Shown piece after piece: positions 63,330 to 64,000 of a stretch of 64,000 nucleotides of DNA. The notes beneath the pieces were generated by a model. The model searched no databases, was not told the DNA's origin, and worked only from the letters and a program-made list of their open reading frames with translations. Source of the DNA: Pseudomonadota bacterium. Its GTDB lineage: Bacteria; Myxococcota_A; UBA9160; SZUA-336. Made by a program: the position numbers and the translations under genes. Each line of letters starts with the position of its first letter. Position 1 is the first letter of the stretch. The DNA lies in NCBI GenBank assembly GCA_003247575.1, contig QJZC01000002.1:1-64000 (forward strand), read 5' to 3'.

Positions 63330-64000
63330 GTGTCTGGGAAGCGAACTCTTGGATTGGTAGTGGGCGTAGCGCTGGTCGCATGTGGATCCGAAACCCCTGG
63401 ATCCGAAACCCCAAGCGAGAGCTCGCCAACGACTGCGCAAGCTCCAGCGGCGGAATCGAGCTCGGCGAGCACCGAAGGGCCAAGAGACGGTGGTGCCCCC
63501 GAAGTCGCGAGGATTCTGCTCGAGCCTAGCGAGCCGATTGGCGGAGACGAGATCTCCCTTCGCTTCGACCTCCAAGATCCGGACGGTGACCCAGTCGAGA
63601 CCCAGATCGACTGGTACGTGAATCGCCAGCTCTACTCAGAGGACGGCGGAACCACACTCGGCACGGACGAGCTCCTCGAGAACTCCGAGATCTACGTAGT
63701 GATTCGCGCGAGTGATGGACAGCACGATGTTCTGCGCCAGTCCGGTACGATCTTCTTGCGAAACGCTCCACCCGTGATCACCGCGATCGAAATCTCGCCG
63801 CAGAAGCCGACGGGAACTCAGACGTTGGTTGCCGAGACACGGGTCTCCGATCGAGAAGGGAACGACCCCAAGGTAGAGTTCCAATGGATCCTGAATGGAG
63901 CACCGATTCCTGGCGAGCACGGGTCTACATTGCAGCCAGGAAAGACGAAACGCGGTGATCGTGTCTCGGTCAGCGCCGCCGCGATCGACGCGGCTCGAGG
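63330..64000 (+). CDS. Lipoprotein with Ig/cadherin-like repeats (partial, runs off the window)
   Basis: The frame is open from a GTG at 63330 to the window end with no stop (223 codons). A strong ribosome binding site GGGAGGGGAAGG precedes it. A signal peptide with lipobox LVAC puts the lipidated Cys at residue 18. A short tandem GSETP-GSETP and a Ser/Thr/Ala linker follow. Two beta-rich repeats come next: one around RILLEPSEPIGGDEISLRFDLQDPDGDPVETQIDWYVN, the other around VITAIEISPQKPTGTQTLVAETRVSDREGNDPKVEFQWILNG. These recall PKD/cadherin-like domains. In Myxococcus this position holds pilM-N-O-P-Q, so this is a different gene, perhaps an outer-membrane pilus accessory. Confidence 0.8.
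   Translation, partial: MSGKRTLGLVVGVALVACGSETPGSETPSESSPTTAQAPAAESSSASTEGPRDGGAPEVARILLEPSEPIGGDEISLRFDLQDPDGDPVETQIDWYVNRQLYSEDGGTTLGTDELLENSEIYVVIRASDGQHDVLRQSGTIFLRNAPPVITAIEISPQKPTGTQTLVAETRVSDREGNDPKVEFQWILNGAPIPGEHGSTLQPGKTKRGDRVSVSAAAIDAAR

Overview
The window is GC-rich, densely packed, and often uses GTG or TTG starts and 1-8 nt stop/start overlaps. Its most diagnostic part, about 41.4-63.3 kb, is a type IV pilus cluster. Gene order and content (pilB-pilT-pilC-pilS ... pilA-pilG-pilH-pilI ... pilD-pilS2-pilR2) closely follow the Myxococcus xanthus pil locus. With a MglA-like GTPase, several NtrC-type regulators, an EF-G paralog and a nadC-birA-coaX block, this points to a Myxococcota-like or other 'deltaproteobacterial' chromosome. 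I see no phage, plasmid, transposon, rRNA or CRISPR signature.

Layout. 0-6.2 kb: tRNA-Leu(CAG), an ABC-F ATPase, then divergently an Rrf2 regulator with a JAMM-type metalloprotease, ATP sulfurylase and alanine dehydrogenase. 6.2-14.4 kb (minus): one long gene string, response regulator, nadC, birA, coaX, EF-G-like GTPase, repeat protein, degenerate MglA-like GTPase. 14.7-16.7 kb: PP2C phosphatase, then a FliA-type sigma factor with a FlgM-like anti-sigma factor but no flagellar genes nearby. 17.1-21.5 kb (minus): two glycosyltransferases alternating with two methyltransferases, all translationally coupled, plus a small membrane protein. 21.5-27.8 kb: a PilZ protein and a cell-wall recycling group (anmK, amgK, murU, an MBL-fold hydrolase, a PBP4-type DacB). 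27.8-30.2 kb: small membrane protein, XRE regulator, rsmD-coaD. 30.2-33.8 kb (minus): an NtrC-type two-component pair. 33.9-39.3 kb: coaBC leads a coupled operon of four membrane-quality-control genes, nfeD, slipin, hflK, hflC. 39.3-41.3 kb: an LptF/G permease and ribF, divergent.

41.4-64.0 kb: the pilus cluster. PilB/PilT are the extension and retraction motors, PilC the platform, PilA the pilin, PilD the prepilin peptidase, and PilG-H-I an accessory ABC system. PilS/PilR and PilS2/PilR2 are sigma-54 two-component pairs. A near-perfect sigma-54 promoter lies upstream of pilA and a perfect intrinsic terminator follows it. Compared with Myxococcus, three genes (a membrane-spanning spermidine-synthase-like TPR protein, a putative lipoprotein and a TPR/alkaline-phosphatase-superfamily protein) sit between pilS and pilA, and pilR lies after pilI. 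The window ends inside a lipoprotein gene.

Most interesting observations: the three-gene insertion in the pil locus; a FliA/FlgM pair plus a sigma-28-like box upstream of pilB; the four-member NfeD/SPFH operon; an MglA-like GTPase lacking its catalytic Gln and NKxD Lys; and three ATCCG boxes at exact 17-bp spacing in the Rrf2 promoter region. All functions are inferred from sequence reading alone; no database search was run.
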